Shown here: piece after piece, positions 34,607 through 43,440 of the stretch
How positions within the stretch are numbered: position 1 is the stretch's first letter
Layout of the letters: the number at the start of each line of letters is the position of its first letter
Source: DATKHR01 sp036557365
GTDB lineage: Bacteria > Acidobacteriota > Vicinamibacteria > Vicinamibacterales > CAVVIG01
Length of the DNA stretch: 64,000 bases
Assembly (NCBI GenBank): GCA_036557365.1
Contig: DATBHR010000098.1
Coordinates: 186,001-250,000 of the forward strand
Direction: 5' to 3'
The notes under the pieces: model-generated
The model's database searches: none
The model's input: the letters and a program-made list of their open reading frames with translations, nothing else
Told to the model about the DNA's origin: nothing
Made by a program: the position numbers and the translations under genes

Positions 34607-36325
34607 ATGGCCGCATTGATTCTTGCCTTGATGATGGCCGGCGCGAACGATCCGGCCATCGTCATGAGCCACGACGTCCGCGTTGCGATGCGGGACGGCG
34701 TCACGTTGTCGGCCGACGTGTACCGGCCGGACACGACGGAGCCCGTCCCGACAATTCTTGTCAGGACGCCGTACGACAACGGCGTCGCCACACACGTCGC
34801 CGCGGGAAAGAAATGGGCGCGCCTCGGCTACGCGTACGTGGTGCAGGACGTTCGCGGCCGCGGCGAATCGGATGGCGAGTTCTATCCGCTCGTGAACGAA
34901 GCGAACGACGGCTACGACACGATCGGATGGATCACGCGTCAGTCGTGGTCGAACAAGCGTGTCGGCATGATGGGCGGCTCCTATCTGGGCTGGGTGCAGG
35001 TCTACGCCGCCGCATTGAAGCCAGAAGGCCTCGTCACGATCGTACCGAGCGTCACGCCGCCCGATCCCGATCGGAACTTTCCGGTGCAGTTCGGCGCGTA
35101 CGAACCATCGACGCTGTCATGGCTCGCCGCGATCTCCGGCAAGACGATGCAGGACATTTCACAGCACGACCTCCGCGGCGCGTACTCGCATCTGCCGCTC
35201 TACACCGCGGACCGACTGCTCGGCCGGACGATGAAAGCGTGGCGCGATTGGCTCGACCACCCGACCCGCGACGAGTACTGGAAGGCGCAGGCTTACCAGG
35301 AACAGCTCAAGACGTCGCAGATTCCGATGCTCCACATCAGCGGCTGGTACGACGACGTGCTGGTCGGCACGACGGAGAACTTCGCGAACCTGAAAGATCA
35401 TCCGAATCAGTTCCTGCTGATCGGACCGTGGGGCCATCACATCAACGAGTCGCGGAAGATCGGCGCCATCGACTTCGGACCGAATGCGCTGGTGGATCTC
35501 GACGCCATTTACCTCCGCTGGTTTGATCGCTGGGTGAAAGGCACTCCAGCCGGCGTCGAGCGACAGCCGAAGGTCCGCGTATTCCGAATGGGCGACAATC
35601 GCTGGCTCTCCGAGGACGACTGGCCCGTCGCGCGGACGCGCTATACGCGGTACTACCTCGCGAGCCGCGGACGCGCCAACTCACGCCTCGGCGACGGTCG
35701 ATTGACCACCACACCTCCGTCCTCGACGAACGCGAGCGATACGTATCGTGCAGATCCGCTGCACGCGTTTCCGTTCGTGACCGACGATGCCTTTTCGCAG
35801 ATCGGCGGCCCGGACGATTACCGCACGGTCGAGGATCGAAAGGACGTCCTCGTCTACACGACCGCGGCGCTTCGACAGCCGATGGATGTGTGCGGGCCAC
35901 TCGCCGTCCATCTGTTCGCCGCATCTTCGGCCAAAGACACGGACTGGGCGACGAAAGTTCTGGCGGTGCGGCCCGATGGATTTGCGCTTCGGTTGAACGA
36001 CGGGATCGTCCGCGCGCGCTTCAGGCAGGGCCGCGACAAGGCAGTGCCGCTGGAGCCCGGCCGCGTTGAAGAATACGACGTGGACAGCTGGTCCACGTGC
36101 ATCCGTCTCGGAACCGGATGGCGTTTGCGCCTCGAGGTCGCGTCGCATGCGTTTCCGAAGTTCGACCGCAACATGCAGACGGGCGGTCCAATCGGCAAAG
36201 AGACCGAAGCGGTCGTCGCGGAACAGACGGTCTACCACGATCGCGACCGAGCGTCGTATCTGCTCGTGCCGGTCGTGCCGCCGCGGACGACTGCGCCAGC
36301 GACCGAACCGTCAGTGCGGCACTGA
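34607..36325 (+). CDS. CocE/NonD-family hydrolase
   Basis: A 572-residue protein of the X-Pro dipeptidyl-peptidase S15/cocaine esterase-like group. The N-terminal alpha/beta domain has VAMRDGVTLSADVYRPD, the oxyanion region RTPYDNG and nucleophile S125 in MMGGSYLGW. The charge-relay His is in GPWGHHIN. The C-terminal jelly-roll domain starts near 360 and ends EQTVYHDRDRASYLLVPVVP. It cleaves esters or amides. A short hydrophobic start (MAALILALMMAGAND) may be a weak signal peptide. It lies ten bases after the sugar dehydrogenase gene, and its last 15 bases overlap the end of the convergent MBL-fold gene. Confidence 0.88.
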   Translation: MAALILALMMAGANDPAIVMSHDVRVAMRDGVTLSADVYRPDTTEPVPTILVRTPYDNGVATHVAAGKKWARLGYAYVVQDVRGRGESDGEFYPLVNEANDGYDTIGWITRQSWSNKRVGMMGGSYLGWVQVYAAALKPEGLVTIVPSVTPPDPDRNFPVQFGAYEPSTLSWLAAISGKTMQDISQHDLRGAYSHLPLYTADRLLGRTMKAWRDWLDHPTRDEYWKAQAYQEQLKTSQIPMLHISGWYDDVLVGTTENFANLKDHPNQFLLIGPWGHHINESRKIGAIDFGPNALVDLDAIYLRWFDRWVKGTPAGVERQPKVRVFRMGDNRWLSEDDWPVARTRYTRYYLASRGRANSRLGDGRLTTTPPSSTNASDTYRADPLHAFPFVTDDAFSQIGGPDDYRTVEDRKDVLVYTTAALRQPMDVCGPLAVHLFAASSAKDTDWATKVLAVRPDGFALRLNDGIVRARFRQGRDKAVPLEPGRVEEYDVDSWSTCIRLGTGWRLRLEVASHAFPKFDRNMQTGGPIGKETEAVVAEQTVYHDRDRASYLLVPVVPPRTTAPATEPSVRH

Positions 36326-37933
36326 TCGGACGGGCGGATCGCTCGCGTCCGTTGCTCGCGCTGGAGGCGCCGCGCCAGCGACGATCGTCGACCACGGCAG
36401 CGGATCGTAGTGCATGCCGAACGCCGTTTCGACCTGCAGCTGTTCGCGTCCGGCCGCGCCGACGGCTTCTGCGACCTGCAGCGGCAGGAAGATGAACTTG
36501 CCGCGGATGGTGAAGAGATCGCTCGTATATAGAAGATGATGGGCCGGCCAGTACACCATCATCTGCCGCTCGCCTGACGGCGTCCGCAACGGGTAGATCA
36601 CCAGCTGATTCGATCCGGTTCCGACAACGGTCCTGCCGGCGACGACGCGGAGCGTCGGCTCGTGCGGCCGTTTTGCGAGCGCATCGGGAGTCGATTCGAA
36701 TTTCGCCGCGAACAGGCGCCGGAGAATCGGAACGTTCAAGTCGAGCGCGTAGATCGGGATCGCGCGCGCGACGTACTCGCGCAGACCGCCGATGTGCGGC
36801 CACGAATCCGACGTCGATATGACTGCTTTGATCGGTGCTCCTCCGAACCGCTGCTTCGCATCGTCGATCACCTTCACCGAATAGCTCGACGACAACGGGC
36901 CTTCGATGATGACGACGCCGTCGTCCTGCTTGACCTCGACGATGTCCCAGCGGCCCGGAACCTGAACGATTCCGGGGGCGAGTTCGTGCGACGGCCTCTC
37001 CTGGGAGCCGAGCGGCGTGTCCGCGATCAGTCGGCGGCCGGCTGCGAGGCGCTGACGATCGGCCTCGGGAATATCGAACGTCGATCGATCGACGGGCGGG
37101 TTGAAGCGCACTCGCGTGATTTCGATGGTTCCGTCAGGTTGCTGGTTCGTCGAGAAGTCCCAGAGGCGTGGATAGAGAACGCCCTCCGGCTCGAGCGTCC
37201 ACAAGCCGAAGGTCACGCGCCGGGCGACGTCGCCCCACGGCGCCCAGAACACGTCGTACGGACGGGCGCGCACGACGTCGATGGCCTTCGGCAGGAATGA
37301 CGGCGCGTTCAGGAACAGGCGTACGCGGGCGGCAGCGAATGTGAACGCGAGCACGTGATGCGCGTAGCCGTCGATCACGGCGTCCGGTTCCGCGTGCAGA
37401 TCCGCGGCGTCGAGCGCCGCCACCAGCGCATGCTCGGGGCCGAGCGCGACAGGCAGCGCGCCGACGTCCCACGGGATCTCGCCGGGAGAAAACGTGCCGT
37501 TCGCCTGCCGAATCCCGAGGCCGCCGGCAGCGAAGGTCGTCGACGGCTCGCTCCAGTTCGTACTGTCCATCCAGTCCGGCGACGAAAAGCCGCGCGTGCG
37601 TGCGGTCCGTCGCACGGCGTCGAGACGGACATTCCGAACGTCGGTGAAGTCCGTGAACGTCGCGAACCAGGGACCCTCCGGCCGTTCCGATTGCTCGCGC
37701 TGGTGCCAGACCGAGAGGCCGCCGACTTCCACGGTCTCGATCGACTTCAGCTTGTCGACGCCGCCGAGCGCGTTGGCCGCGCGCGTCGCCCAGTCCAGCG
37801 CCCTCGATGAAGAGCGACGCGGCGGGTCGACGGTCTGAGCGCGTGCCTCGAACGCGTTCGGCGCCCACGGCCAGAAACCGAGGCTGCACGCGAGACCGAC
37901 AGCAGACACACGTAGGATTGCCTGGACATTCAC
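36311..37933 (-). CDS. Exported MBL-fold protein with degenerate metal site
   Basis: A 540-residue protein with a leader (AILRVSAVGLACSLGFW). About 300 N-terminal residues form an outer-membrane-lipoprotein-like beta region (NALGGVDKLKSIETVEVGG). The MBL-like domain starts near 315 (HELAPGIVQVPGRWDIVEVKQDDGVVIIEGPLSS). The position of the HxHxDH motif reads STSDSWPHIGG: S375, S377 and P379 replace the two His and Asp, and only H380 remains. Later features such as VVYWPAHHLLYTSDLF are kept. I infer a binding protein or an enzyme with altered chemistry. It overlaps the CocE gene by 15 bases at its 3' end. Confidence 0.78.
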   Translation of the reverse strand: MNVQAILRVSAVGLACSLGFWPWAPNAFEARAQTVDPPRRSSSRALDWATRAANALGGVDKLKSIETVEVGGLSVWHQREQSERPEGPWFATFTDFTDVRNVRLDAVRRTARTRGFSSPDWMDSTNWSEPSTTFAAGGLGIRQANGTFSPGEIPWDVGALPVALGPEHALVAALDAADLHAEPDAVIDGYAHHVLAFTFAAARVRLFLNAPSFLPKAIDVVRARPYDVFWAPWGDVARRVTFGLWTLEPEGVLYPRLWDFSTNQQPDGTIEITRVRFNPPVDRSTFDIPEADRQRLAAGRRLIADTPLGSQERPSHELAPGIVQVPGRWDIVEVKQDDGVVIIEGPLSSSYSVKVIDDAKQRFGGAPIKAVISTSDSWPHIGGLREYVARAIPIYALDLNVPILRRLFAAKFESTPDALAKRPHEPTLRVVAGRTVVGTGSNQLVIYPLRTPSGERQMMVYWPAHHLLYTSDLFTIRGKFIFLPLQVAEAVGAAGREQLQVETAFGMHYDPLPWSTIVAGAAPPARATDASDPPVRSVPH

Positions 37934-37980
37934 GTCCGGGTTAGACGCCGGAGGTCAGGCCTGAGTTTCGAATGCCTCGG

Positions 37981-38931
37981 CTAGATGTTGGGCGGCGCGT
38001 CGACCCGTTCGAATGCGTGCAGGCGTCGGAGGTCGATCGAGACATGATCGGTGTCCGACGTGTACATGTCGCGAAAACGTGCGCCCCAGACGAGGTCGTG
38101 CTTGTCGTAGCTCGTTTTCGAGTGCACCGTCTGTGCGAACGTCTCGTCGTCCGCCGTAATCAGGCAGACGAACTCGGGATCGGAGGCGATGAGCGACTCG
38201 GCCGAGAAGCCGCGCAGCGGACTGTGGTCCCTGATCGGATGCACGATGACCCAGTGGAGCGGCATGAACAGAATTGACGGCCGTTCGAGGACCAGCAGAT
38301 CGAACAACCGTTGCCGCTCGCCGTTTTCTTCTGCCCACCGGGCAAACGACACCACCGCGTGCACGTCGGTCAGATCGTGGCTGCGAAGATTGACGAGCCG
38401 GAACATCAACGCCCAGCCGCCTTCGTAGGGCGAGATGATGGCGTTGTCGCTGAATATGATCTTCGCGGTTGGCCGCGTGAATCGCGCGAACAGCAGCGCG
38501 CTGAGGATGGCAAAGCCGAGAAGTCCGACGAGCGCCTCGACGGCGACCAGGACGTTCGCGGTGCGCGTGTTCGGCACGAGACGTCCGTAGCCGATCGTCG
38601 CCACTGTCTGGACGCTGAAGAAGAGGCAGTCTTCGAATCGCGCGAGCGGCGTCCGCGCGGCGCCGGCCAGCGCGCCAGGGCCTGCCAGCCAGTACAAGAT
38701 CGCAAAGAAGATGTTGGCGACGAGGTAGCCGAGCGCGACGAGCGCCAGCAGGCGCGGAACGGGCAGCGACAGAAACGTGTGGTAGGCGTTGTAGGGGTGG
38801 AACGGACCGAAATCGTTACGGCGGACATTGAAGGTCCCATCGTGATTGAGCAGACGGACCCGACTGCGCTCGGACATCTTGCCGCCGAGGCCCAGGTCTT
38901 CGCGCAGATGATGCGGCTTTGAATCGGCCAC
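37981..38931 (-). CDS. Inward-rectifier-type potassium channel (KirBac)
   Basis: A 316-residue inner-membrane channel subunit. It has an N-terminal cytoplasmic slide helix region (NYTF-like FGPFHPYNAYHTFLSL), TM1 (about 60-84), a pore helix and the selectivity filter TIGYG (112-116, in QTVATIGYGRLVP). TM2 follows (123-150). The C-terminal immunoglobulin-like cytoplasmic domain (160-310) contains FRLVNLRSHDLTDVHAVV and HPIRDHSPLRGFSAESL, which match the IRK domain. A tetramer would conduct potassium. It is divergent from the haem-protein gene at 39038. Confidence 0.92.
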   Translation of the reverse strand: MADSKPHHLREDLGLGGKMSERSRVRLLNHDGTFNVRRNDFGPFHPYNAYHTFLSLPVPRLLALVALGYLVANIFFAILYWLAGPGALAGAARTPLARFEDCLFFSVQTVATIGYGRLVPNTRTANVLVAVEALVGLLGFAILSALLFARFTRPTAKIIFSDNAIISPYEGGWALMFRLVNLRSHDLTDVHAVVSFARWAEENGERQRLFDLLVLERPSILFMPLHWVIVHPIRDHSPLRGFSAESLIASDPEFVCLITADDETFAQTVHSKTSYDKHDLVWGARFRDMYTSDTDHVSIDLRRLHAFERVDAPPNI

Positions 38932-39037
38932 GATTGAGGTCCGGCTATTCTACCCGCGGCGTGCCAATCGAATGAGCTTGACCGCAGCGGAGCCGCCACA
39001 CAGAATCCGATCGTCGGCAGCTTCGAGCAACCGTTCG

Positions 39038-40345
39038 ATGCGTGACACCATGCGCGCGGTCCTCCGAATCGGCGTCCTCGCGATCGTCATCGCAACGATG
39101 ACGTGGGCGACGATTGGACTCGCCGCGCAGCGCGGCGGCATGTTCCTCGGATCGGCTGACGACCCGGCCATCGCCTATTCTTCCGCGCCGCTCGACAACG
39201 CGGTCTCGGCGTTGAACGAGAAGCTCCGCGCCGGAACGGCACGGTTGAGTTTTCAGGGTCGGAGCGGATATCTCCAATCCGCACTCGATGCGCTCGCGAT
39301 CTCCGCTGATTCGCAGATGCTGGTCTTCTCGCCGACAAGCTTCCAGGCGAAGCGCATCAATGAACAGAATCCGCGCGCATTGTTCTTCAACGATCGCGTC
39401 GCGCTCGGATGGGTCCGCGACGGTGAAATCATCGAGGTCGCAGCACAGGATGCGGCGCAAGGCGTGGTCTTCTATACGCTCGATCAGCATCCGTCGGACC
39501 GGCCCGAGTTCCGCCGCATGTTCACGTGCCTCGGTTGTCACATGAGCGGCGACACGCTCGGCGTCCCCGGCATGCTGATGTTCAGTACGGCGTCGTCGCG
39601 CGGTGCCGGCGGAATCGCGAGGTCTGTCGCCACCGATCAGCGCAGTCCCCTCGCGGACAGATGGGGCGGCTGGTTCGTCACGGGAAGCAGCGGCTCGATC
39701 GCGCATCGGGGCAACGAGGTGGCCGCGCTGACCGGCGCCGCATATTCGCAACTACCGTCAGTGACCGGCCTGTTTGACGACGACGGCTATCGCGTGATGT
39801 CGAGCGACATCGCCGCACTGATGGTGCTTTCGCATCAGACGCACATGACGAACCTGCTGACGCGCGTCGGATGGGAGGCGCGCGCCGCCGATCCCGCTCG
39901 CCACGCGCCGTTCGTGGCGTCGCCAGGCGAACAGGAACGGCTCGCACAGATGATGACCGGCATCGCGACGGAGGTCGTCGACTACATGCTCTTCGTCGGT
40001 GAGGCGCCGCTCGGCGATCGGATCCGCGGGTCGTCGGGGTTCGCCGAACGATTCAGTCAGGCAGGACCCAAAGACGCGAAAGGTCGATCGCTCCACCAGC
40101 TCGATCTCACCCGGCGCTTGATGGTGTATCCGTGCAGCTATCTGATCTACTCTGACGCGTTCGAGACGTTGCCTCCCGCCGCCAGGGATCCGATTTACAG
40201 GCGGCTGTGGCGCATTCTGTCCGGTGCGGAGCCGGGCGAGCGTTATCGAACGGCGCTGTCGCTGGCAGACAGGCAGGCGATTGTTGAAATTCTGCTCGGC
40301 ACGAAGAAGGACCTCCCGGCGTATTTTCAGGAAGTCGTGAGATAG
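39038..40345 (+). CDS. Secreted c-type cytochrome-like protein with CLGCH
   Basis: A 435-residue protein with a signal segment (VLRIGVLAIVIATMTWATIGLAA). The starts at 39038 and 39050 both fit, and no clear ribosome site separates them. A single CLGCH (C164, C167, H168) lies in FTCLGCHMSGDTLGVPG. The rest is helical, with several His and Met residues that could be distal ligands (SHQTHMTNLLTRVGWEA). There is no relation I can name. The following gene starts only 12 bases downstream and also carries a CxxCH motif, so the two are almost certainly one operon in a periplasmic redox function. Confidence 0.7.
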   Translation: MRDTMRAVLRIGVLAIVIATMTWATIGLAAQRGGMFLGSADDPAIAYSSAPLDNAVSALNEKLRAGTARLSFQGRSGYLQSALDALAISADSQMLVFSPTSFQAKRINEQNPRALFFNDRVALGWVRDGEIIEVAAQDAAQGVVFYTLDQHPSDRPEFRRMFTCLGCHMSGDTLGVPGMLMFSTASSRGAGGIARSVATDQRSPLADRWGGWFVTGSSGSIAHRGNEVAALTGAAYSQLPSVTGLFDDDGYRVMSSDIAALMVLSHQTHMTNLLTRVGWEARAADPARHAPFVASPGEQERLAQMMTGIATEVVDYMLFVGEAPLGDRIRGSSGFAERFSQAGPKDAKGRSLHQLDLTRRLMVYPCSYLIYSDAFETLPPAARDPIYRRLWRILSGAEPGERYRTALSLADRQAIVEILLGTKKDLPAYFQEVVR

Positions 40346-40357
40346 ATGGAGGATTCC

Positions 40358-42532
40358 ATGGTCAGTCGATCGACGTGCGTCCCCCTCGTGCTCGTCGCCG
40401 CTGCGGTCGCGATCGTCGCCGCGCTGCCAAACGTGCAACGGCCGGTCGTCGCCCAGTCAGGCGTTTCAGTCGACAGCGACGACATCGGCGGCGTCGTGAC
40501 CGGCGCGCGCGGTCCCGAAGCAGGCGTCTGGGTGATCGCCGAGTCGAAAGATCTGCCGACGACGCTTCGGAAGATCGTGGTTACCGACGATCAGGGCCGC
40601 TACCTGATGCCCGATTTGCCAAAGGGCAACTACAGCGTCTGGGTTCGCGGCTACGGTCTCGTTGACTCGCCGAAGACCGACGCTGCGCCGGGCAAAGCGC
40701 TGAACCTGACCGCCGTGCCAGCGCCAAACGCGAAGGCCGCCGCGGAGTACTACCCCGCGCAATACTGGCTGTCGCTGCTGCAGGTCCCGCCGAAGACAGA
40801 CTTCCCGGGAACCGGTCCGTCGGGCAACGGCATCTCACCCGCGATCAAGAGTCAGGGCGAGTGGATTCGTCAGGTGGTGAATACCGACGGCTGCACCGGC
40901 TGTCATCAGATGGGGAACAAAGCGACGCGCGAGATTCCTGCGAGCCTCGGCATGTTCGAGAGCTCGTCGGCCGCGTGGGATCGCCGCATTCAGTCGGGGC
41001 AGGCCGGCGGCGGCATGAGCGCGCGCTTCACGCAGGTCGGGCGTACGCGCGCGCTGTCCATGTGGTCGTCCTGGAGCGACGGGATCGCGAAGGGCAAGCT
41101 GCCAACGGCAACGCCTGCCCGCCCGCAGGGCCGCGAACGCAACGTCGTGATCACGATGTGGGACTGGGCCGATCCAAAGGTGTACCTCCACGACGAGATC
41201 TCGAGCGACAAGCGCCATCCCACCATCAACCCGAACGGACCGGTGTACGGCGCGCTCGAAGAAAGCGCGGACTACATGCCCGTCGTCGATCCGATGCGCA
41301 ACACCATCACGCGCGTGAAGCTCGAAGTCCGCGACCCGAAGACGCCGAGTCAGGCGAACAATCCGCCGGCGCAGCCGTCGCCGTACTGGGGCGACGAAGC
41401 GATCTGGACCGCGCAGACGACGGCGCACAGCCTCGCGATGGACGGACAGGCACGCGTGTGGATTGCGGCGCGCATTCGTCCGAACGAGACGCCGGCGTTC
41501 TGCCGGCAGGGATCGACGCATCCTTCGGCCGAGGCGTTTCCGCTGACGCAGAGCGGCAGGCAGATGCAGCTCTACGATCCCAAAACCGGAAAGGTCACGA
41601 CAATCGACACCTGCTTCGGGACGCATCACCTGAACTTCGACGATCACGGCGTCCTCTGGTTCACCGGCGGCGGTCCGGTCGAAGGATGGTTCGACACGAA
41701 CGTCTACGACAAGACGCACGACGAACAGAAGGCGCAGGGGTGGACGGCGTTCGTCCTCGATACGAACGGCAACGGCAAGCGGGACGCGTACGTCGAGCCC
41801 GATCAGCCGATCGATCCGACGAAGGACAAACGCATCAACGCTCCGTTCTACGGTGTCGCGCCGAGCCCGGCCGACGGATCGATTTGGGGATCCGTACAAG
41901 GGATGCCCGGATCGCTCGTTCGACTCGTTCCGGGATCCAATCCGCCTGCGACCGCGCTCTCTGAAATCTACGAGGTGCCGTGGAACAATCCGAAAGCCAG
42001 CGCGCAGGGCTTCGCGCCGCGCGGCATGGACGTCGACGGCAACGGCGTCGTCTGGACGGTGCTCTCGAGCGGACATCTCGCGAGCTTCGATCGGCGCAAA
42101 TGCAAAGGACCGCTGAACGGACCCGCTGCGACGGGACAACATTGTCCCGAAGGATGGACGCTCTATCCGCTGCCCGGTCCGAATTACGTCGGCGGCGCCG
42201 ATTCCGGGAGCGCCGATTCCGCGTACTACGATTTCGTCGATCGGTTCGACATGTTGGGACTGGGCACGAACGTGCCGCTCGCAACCGGCAACGAATCGGA
42301 AGGGCTGCTCGCCCTCGTGGACGGCAAGTTCATGACGCTGCGCGTCCCGTATCCGATGGGCTTCTACGCGAAGGGCATCGACGGCCGCATCGACGATGCG
42401 AAAGCCGGGTGGAAAGGAAAAGGCATCTGGACGAGCATCTCGACGCGCGCGCCGTTTCACATGGAGAGCGGACGAGGGACGACGAGCAAGCTGATCAAGT
42501 TCCAGGTCCGTCCCGATCCGCTCGCGAAGTAG
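40358..42532 (+). CDS. Secreted protein with carboxypeptidase-like, haem-c and beta-propeller parts
   Basis: A 724-residue protein with GGAGG five bases before ATG 40358 and a signal (VLVAAAVAIVAALPNV). From the N-terminus: a carboxypeptidase-regulatory-like beta-sandwich at about 40-120 (VVTGARGPEAGVWVIAESKD, then DLPKGNYSVWVRGYG), a c-type haem motif CTGCH (C179, C182, H183), and then a long propeller-like region (about 230-700). In that region short motifs such as HSLAMDGQARVWIAA, HHLNFDDHGVLWFTGGG and APRGMDVDGNGVVWTVL resemble streptogramin-lyase/Vgb-type propellers. The arrangement suggests an electron-transfer or oxidase role linked to a substrate-binding propeller. Similar composite proteins occur in Acidobacteriota and related groups. 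Confidence 0.78.
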   Translation: MVSRSTCVPLVLVAAAVAIVAALPNVQRPVVAQSGVSVDSDDIGGVVTGARGPEAGVWVIAESKDLPTTLRKIVVTDDQGRYLMPDLPKGNYSVWVRGYGLVDSPKTDAAPGKALNLTAVPAPNAKAAAEYYPAQYWLSLLQVPPKTDFPGTGPSGNGISPAIKSQGEWIRQVVNTDGCTGCHQMGNKATREIPASLGMFESSSAAWDRRIQSGQAGGGMSARFTQVGRTRALSMWSSWSDGIAKGKLPTATPARPQGRERNVVITMWDWADPKVYLHDEISSDKRHPTINPNGPVYGALEESADYMPVVDPMRNTITRVKLEVRDPKTPSQANNPPAQPSPYWGDEAIWTAQTTAHSLAMDGQARVWIAARIRPNETPAFCRQGSTHPSAEAFPLTQSGRQMQLYDPKTGKVTTIDTCFGTHHLNFDDHGVLWFTGGGPVEGWFDTNVYDKTHDEQKAQGWTAFVLDTNGNGKRDAYVEPDQPIDPTKDKRINAPFYGVAPSPADGSIWGSVQGMPGSLVRLVPGSNPPATALSEIYEVPWNNPKASAQGFAPRGMDVDGNGVVWTVLSSGHLASFDRRKCKGPLNGPAATGQHCPEGWTLYPLPGPNYVGGADSGSADSAYYDFVDRFDMLGLGTNVPLATGNESEGLLALVDGKFMTLRVPYPMGFYAKGIDGRIDDAKAGWKGKGIWTSISTRAPFHMESGRGTTSKLIKFQVRPDPLAK

Positions 42533-42551
42533 GTGCGACTCTCGGGAGGCG

Positions 42552-42944
42552 TCAATTCTTCTTGGCGATCGATCGCAGGTAGTTGACGACGTTCCAGATG
42601 TCGGCGTCGCTGATCTGATCCTTGAACGGCACCATGTTCAGATCGGGCGGGACGCCGTCTTTGATGACGCCGAAAATCTCACCGTCGCTGGAACCGTGTT
42701 TCCATTCCTTGTCGGTGAGATCCGGCGCCGCAGGGATCAGATCGTTGCCCGAACCGCCCTCACCGTTGGCGCCGTGGCAGCTGGCGCAATAGCGGAGGTA
42801 CACGCGCTGGCCGGCAGCCAGCGACTCCGGCGCCGGCGCGACCGGGTTCTTCGCCGACTTGTCCTGCGCCGCGTCGAGCGACAGGACACCGCAGCACAGC
42901 AACAAGGCCAGCAACGTCGATTGGTGCGTCAACGTGGTTCGCAT
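42552..42944 (-). CDS. Small secreted cytochrome c
   Basis: A 130-residue protein starting at ATG 42944 (GAGG seven bases before). It has a signal peptide (TLLALLLCCGVLSLDAAQ), one haem c attachment site CASCH (C53, C56, H57) and a single cytochrome_c fold with YLRYCASCHGANGEGG. The likely distal ligand is the Met in LNMVPF, and the terminal helix is DADIWNVVNYLRSIAKKN. It should carry electrons in the periplasm. It is convergent with the large haem/propeller gene and 19 bases from its end. Confidence 0.9.
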   Translation of the reverse strand: MRTTLTHQSTLLALLLCCGVLSLDAAQDKSAKNPVAPAPESLAAGQRVYLRYCASCHGANGEGGSGNDLIPAAPDLTDKEWKHGSSDGEIFGVIKDGVPPDLNMVPFKDQISDADIWNVVNYLRSIAKKN

Positions 42945-43053
42945 CGGCACGCCTCACTGTACTCCAATCACAGCGGACCGTATGACGTGTCGAGAATCGT
43001 GACGCTCAATCGATTACACGAGGTGAGAGGCGACCACACTGGGGAGCGTGACC

Positions 43054-43425
43054 ATGGCGAAGGCGAACGTCCAGACGGTGAGTGAATACATTGCGACGCA
43101 GAGTCCGGCGGCGCGAACGGCGCTGAAGCGAGTGCGAAGCACGATTCGCAAAGCGTTGCCCGGCGCCGAAGAAGTCATTTCGTACCGGATCCCGGCGTAC
43201 AAACTGAACGGACGGATCGTGCTGTTCTTCGCCGGCTGGCAGCATCACTACTCGCTCTATCCGGCAGGCGACCGGCTGCGGAAGGCGTTTCGGGACGAGC
43301 TCGCACCGTACAAGGTCAGCAAGGGCACAATCCGCTTCCCGCTCTCCGAGCCCGTTCCGGTCAAGCTGATCGAGCGCATCGCGAAGTTCAGGGCGAACGA
43401 ATCGGCGATGCGGCGGAAGGTCTGA
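43054..43425 (+). CDS. DUF1801 (YdhG-like) domain protein
   Basis: A 123-residue cytoplasmic protein. I chose ATG 43054 (GGGGAG seven bases before) over GTG 43048. The sequence TVSEYIATQSPAARTALKRVRSTIRKALPGAEEVISYRIPAY is the diagnostic core of DUF1801. Further features are FFAGWQHHYSLYPAG and the C-terminal KGTIRFPLSEPVPVKLIERI. The fold is known to be small and mixed alpha/beta. The biochemical function of the family is not settled. Confidence 0.88.
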   Translation: MAKANVQTVSEYIATQSPAARTALKRVRSTIRKALPGAEEVISYRIPAYKLNGRIVLFFAGWQHHYSLYPAGDRLRKAFRDELAPYKVSKGTIRFPLSEPVPVKLIERIAKFRANESAMRRKV

Positions 43426-43440
43426 GCGCACACAACCGAA

